A stretch of DNA of 22,078 bases from a virus. The position numbers were made by a program, and so were the translations under genes. Shown piece after piece: positions 20,979-22,078 of this stretch. The notes under the pieces are model-generated. The model searched no databases. It was not told the origin of the DNA and saw only the letters and a list, made by a program, of their open reading frames with translations. The stretch is from positions 1 through 22,078 of the IMG/VR virus record IMGVR_UViG_3300003690_000454; one strand, 5' to 3'. How positions within the stretch are numbered: position 1 is the stretch's first letter; each line of letters starts with the position of its first letter.

Positions 20979-21220
20979 CGGCGATACCATCACCAGCACA
21001 CCGCGCATATCGCAGGGCGTTGCCCGACGCCTGGGGCCGGTACATCGTCATCGGTGGCCTGCTGCTGGCGCTCATGGTACTGGCGACGACCGTCGCGGCG
21101 ACACGCACCTACGGCGACAACGACGAGACATGGGACGAGGTGCTACCGGCACCGCCGTGCGCCTGGTACTTGCTCGTCGCACCGGAGACACGCCCGCGCA
21201 TTCACTGGCGGTGGGTATGA
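20975..21220 (+). CDS. Small single-TM membrane protein
   Basis: An 81-residue protein in ATGA overlap with both neighbours. A basic N-terminus (RAYRRALPDAWGR) precedes one TM segment (about 23-43, YIVIGGLLLALMVLATTVAA), then an acidic stretch and a Trp/Pro-rich end. Topology by charge is N-in. Function unknown; its coding by overlap suggests it is expressed with the modification-type genes. Confidence 0.65.
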   Translation: MTAIPSPAHRAYRRALPDAWGRYIVIGGLLLALMVLATTVAATRTYGDNDETWDEVLPAPPCAWYLLVAPETRPRIHWRWV

Positions 21221-22014
21221 CAGATGAACTGGCAATCATCGACCTCGCCGTTGAGCAGTACAATCCGAGCCATACCTTCGCCTTGTTTTCGGGCGGTCAC
21301 GACTCGCTCTGTGCCACTCATTTAGCAAGTCAGCATCCAGCCTTCAGCGGAGTCGTACATATCAACACTGGCATCGGGATTGCGGAGACTCGGCAGTTCG
21401 TCCTCGACACCTGTGCTGAGAATGGCTGGCCGTTGAAGGAATATCATCCCGAGAGAAGTTATGAAGACCTGTGCGTCGAGCATGGATTTCCTGGCCCTGC
21501 TGGTCACGGCCTCATGTACCAGCGACTCAAGGAGAGGTGTCTTCGACAACTGGTCAGGGATTCCCGTGATCCTAATGACCGGCGGCGCAAGATTATATTC
21601 ATCTCAGGCCGGCGGCGGAATGAAAGCGCCCGGCGCATGATCACAACGACCGAATCAATAACCACCGGAACGCCCACGCCATCGCCTCGCGTCGTATGGG
21701 TGGCACCGATCATCGAATGGCTATCGGAAGATAAGCGACTCTATATGGAAGCGAATAAACTTCGCAGCAACCTTGTCAGCGACACGCTGTGCATGAGTGG
21801 CGAGTGCCTTTGTGGCGCCTTTGCGAAGGCAAATGAACTGGAAGAGATCCGGCGCTTCTATCCTGCAGCCGCCGCCGAAATTGACCGTATATCGGCACTG
21901 GTCAAGGATGCAGGGAAGCACCACGTTTGGGGTACGCGGCCCGGCAAGCGCATCCATCCTGACCAGGCAGAATTACCGCTGTGCTGGTCGTGTCAGTCGA
22001 AGGCGGAAGCATGA
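21217..22014 (+). CDS. PAPS-reductase-like (PP-loop ATP pyrophosphatase family) protein with Cys cluster
   Basis: A 265-residue protein. The P-loop SGGHDS (25-30) is the PP-loop of the PAPS reductase/ATP sulfurylase family, with His in place of the more usual Lys, as in many phage members. HINTGIGIAETRQFV (48-62) and SGRRRNESARR (130-140) are the next family motifs. Cys192, Cys197 and Cys199 (LCMSGECLCG) plus Cys256 and Cys259 (CWSC) could hold an iron-sulfur cluster, as in DndC-type enzymes. Classical PAPS reductase has a different C-terminal Cys. Likely roles are adenylation or sulfur transfer, possibly in nucleic acid modification. ATG 21217 is set by the ATGA overlap; the frame is open upstream. 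Confidence 0.8.
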   Translation: MTDELAIIDLAVEQYNPSHTFALFSGGHDSLCATHLASQHPAFSGVVHINTGIGIAETRQFVLDTCAENGWPLKEYHPERSYEDLCVEHGFPGPAGHGLMYQRLKERCLRQLVRDSRDPNDRRRKIIFISGRRRNESARRMITTTESITTGTPTPSPRVVWVAPIIEWLSEDKRLYMEANKLRSNLVSDTLCMSGECLCGAFAKANELEEIRRFYPAAAAEIDRISALVKDAGKHHVWGTRPGKRIHPDQAELPLCWSCQSKAEA

Positions 22015-22076
22015 AGCTGACCAGCCTATTCGACGGGATCGGCGGGGTGCTTGAGTTCGACAAAGCGCAAGAATGA
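22011..22076 (+). CDS. Start of a DNA (cytosine-5) methyltransferase gene; frame closes after 21 codons
   Basis: The 21 residues begin MKLTSLFDGIGG, the N-terminus and AdoMet-binding motif I (Phe-x-Gly-x-Gly-Gly) of C5 cytosine methyltransferases. In that family this is followed by a hydrophobic run and an acidic residue; here it reads VLEFDKAQE and stops at TGA 22074-22076, two bases before the window ends. It overlaps the PAPS-reductase-like stop (ATGA). Either the gene is truncated or frameshifted, or the last 35 or so bases belong to a rearranged or misassembled end. The match rests on 12 residues. Confidence 0.5.
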   Translation: MKLTSLFDGIGGVLEFDKAQE

Positions 22077-22078
22077 AC

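Overview
The window is a stretch of a tailed bacteriophage or prophage genome. Every gene I can support is on the + strand, packed with ATGA, GTGA or TGATG overlaps. It enters inside an HK97-type portal gene and runs through protease, major capsid, neck, tail tube, tail chaperone, tape measure and tail-tip genes, then a membrane/lysis-like cluster, then small early-type genes and DNA-modification-type genes. This order is typical of a siphovirus. The host cannot be named from the sequence. A small lipoprotein gene next to a single-TM coiled-coil gene (spanin-like) hints at a Gram-negative host. No integrase, terminase, tRNA or endolysin is recognisable inside the window.

Layout. 1-3990: portal (partial), S49-type prohead protease, a structured intergenic region with an intrinsic terminator, HK97-fold capsid protein, a decoration-like protein and a small basic-tailed protein. 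3987-7674: gp6-like connector carrying an inserted beta domain, three tandem paralogous structural genes with a 701-bp period that carry an E1-FCCH-like beta domain, a head-tail joining protein and a DUF3168-like tail terminator. 7691-11572: tail tube, a small protein, tail chaperone G and the G-T fusion made by a -1 slip on A_AAA_AAC, a small Cys protein, tape measure, and a gp10-like gene in an unusual place after the tape measure. 11574-16182: five tail-tip, fibre or decoration proteins, one with a cysteine-rich beta module.

16179-17789: single-TM coiled-coil protein, lipoprotein, a protein with a phospholipase-A2-like His-Asp motif, an XhlA/holin-accessory-like protein and a miniature MscS-like protein ending in nine Asp. 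A strong terminator closes this late block. 17930-19630: a new promoter with an overlapping inverted-repeat operator drives a run of small genes. Nearly every one begins with a copy of the same A/C-rich leader, CAACCACAACCGAGG followed by GCAGCACGATG. This resembles the start-associated sequences of cluster K mycobacteriophages. One copy also sits before the lipoprotein gene, and a decayed one lies inside a coding region.

19631-22078: a non-coding interval with a large nested stem-loop and a candidate promoter, then an excisionase-type HTH protein, a ParB/DGQHR-fold protein, a small membrane protein, a PAPS-reductase-like protein with a Cys cluster, and the first codons of a cytosine-5 DNA methyltransferase whose frame closes early. 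The most notable items are the start-associated repeat family, the mini-MscS with an Asp tail, the tandem FCCH-domain genes, the unexplained 86-nt stem-loop, and the DGQHR / PAPS-reductase / methyltransferase group.
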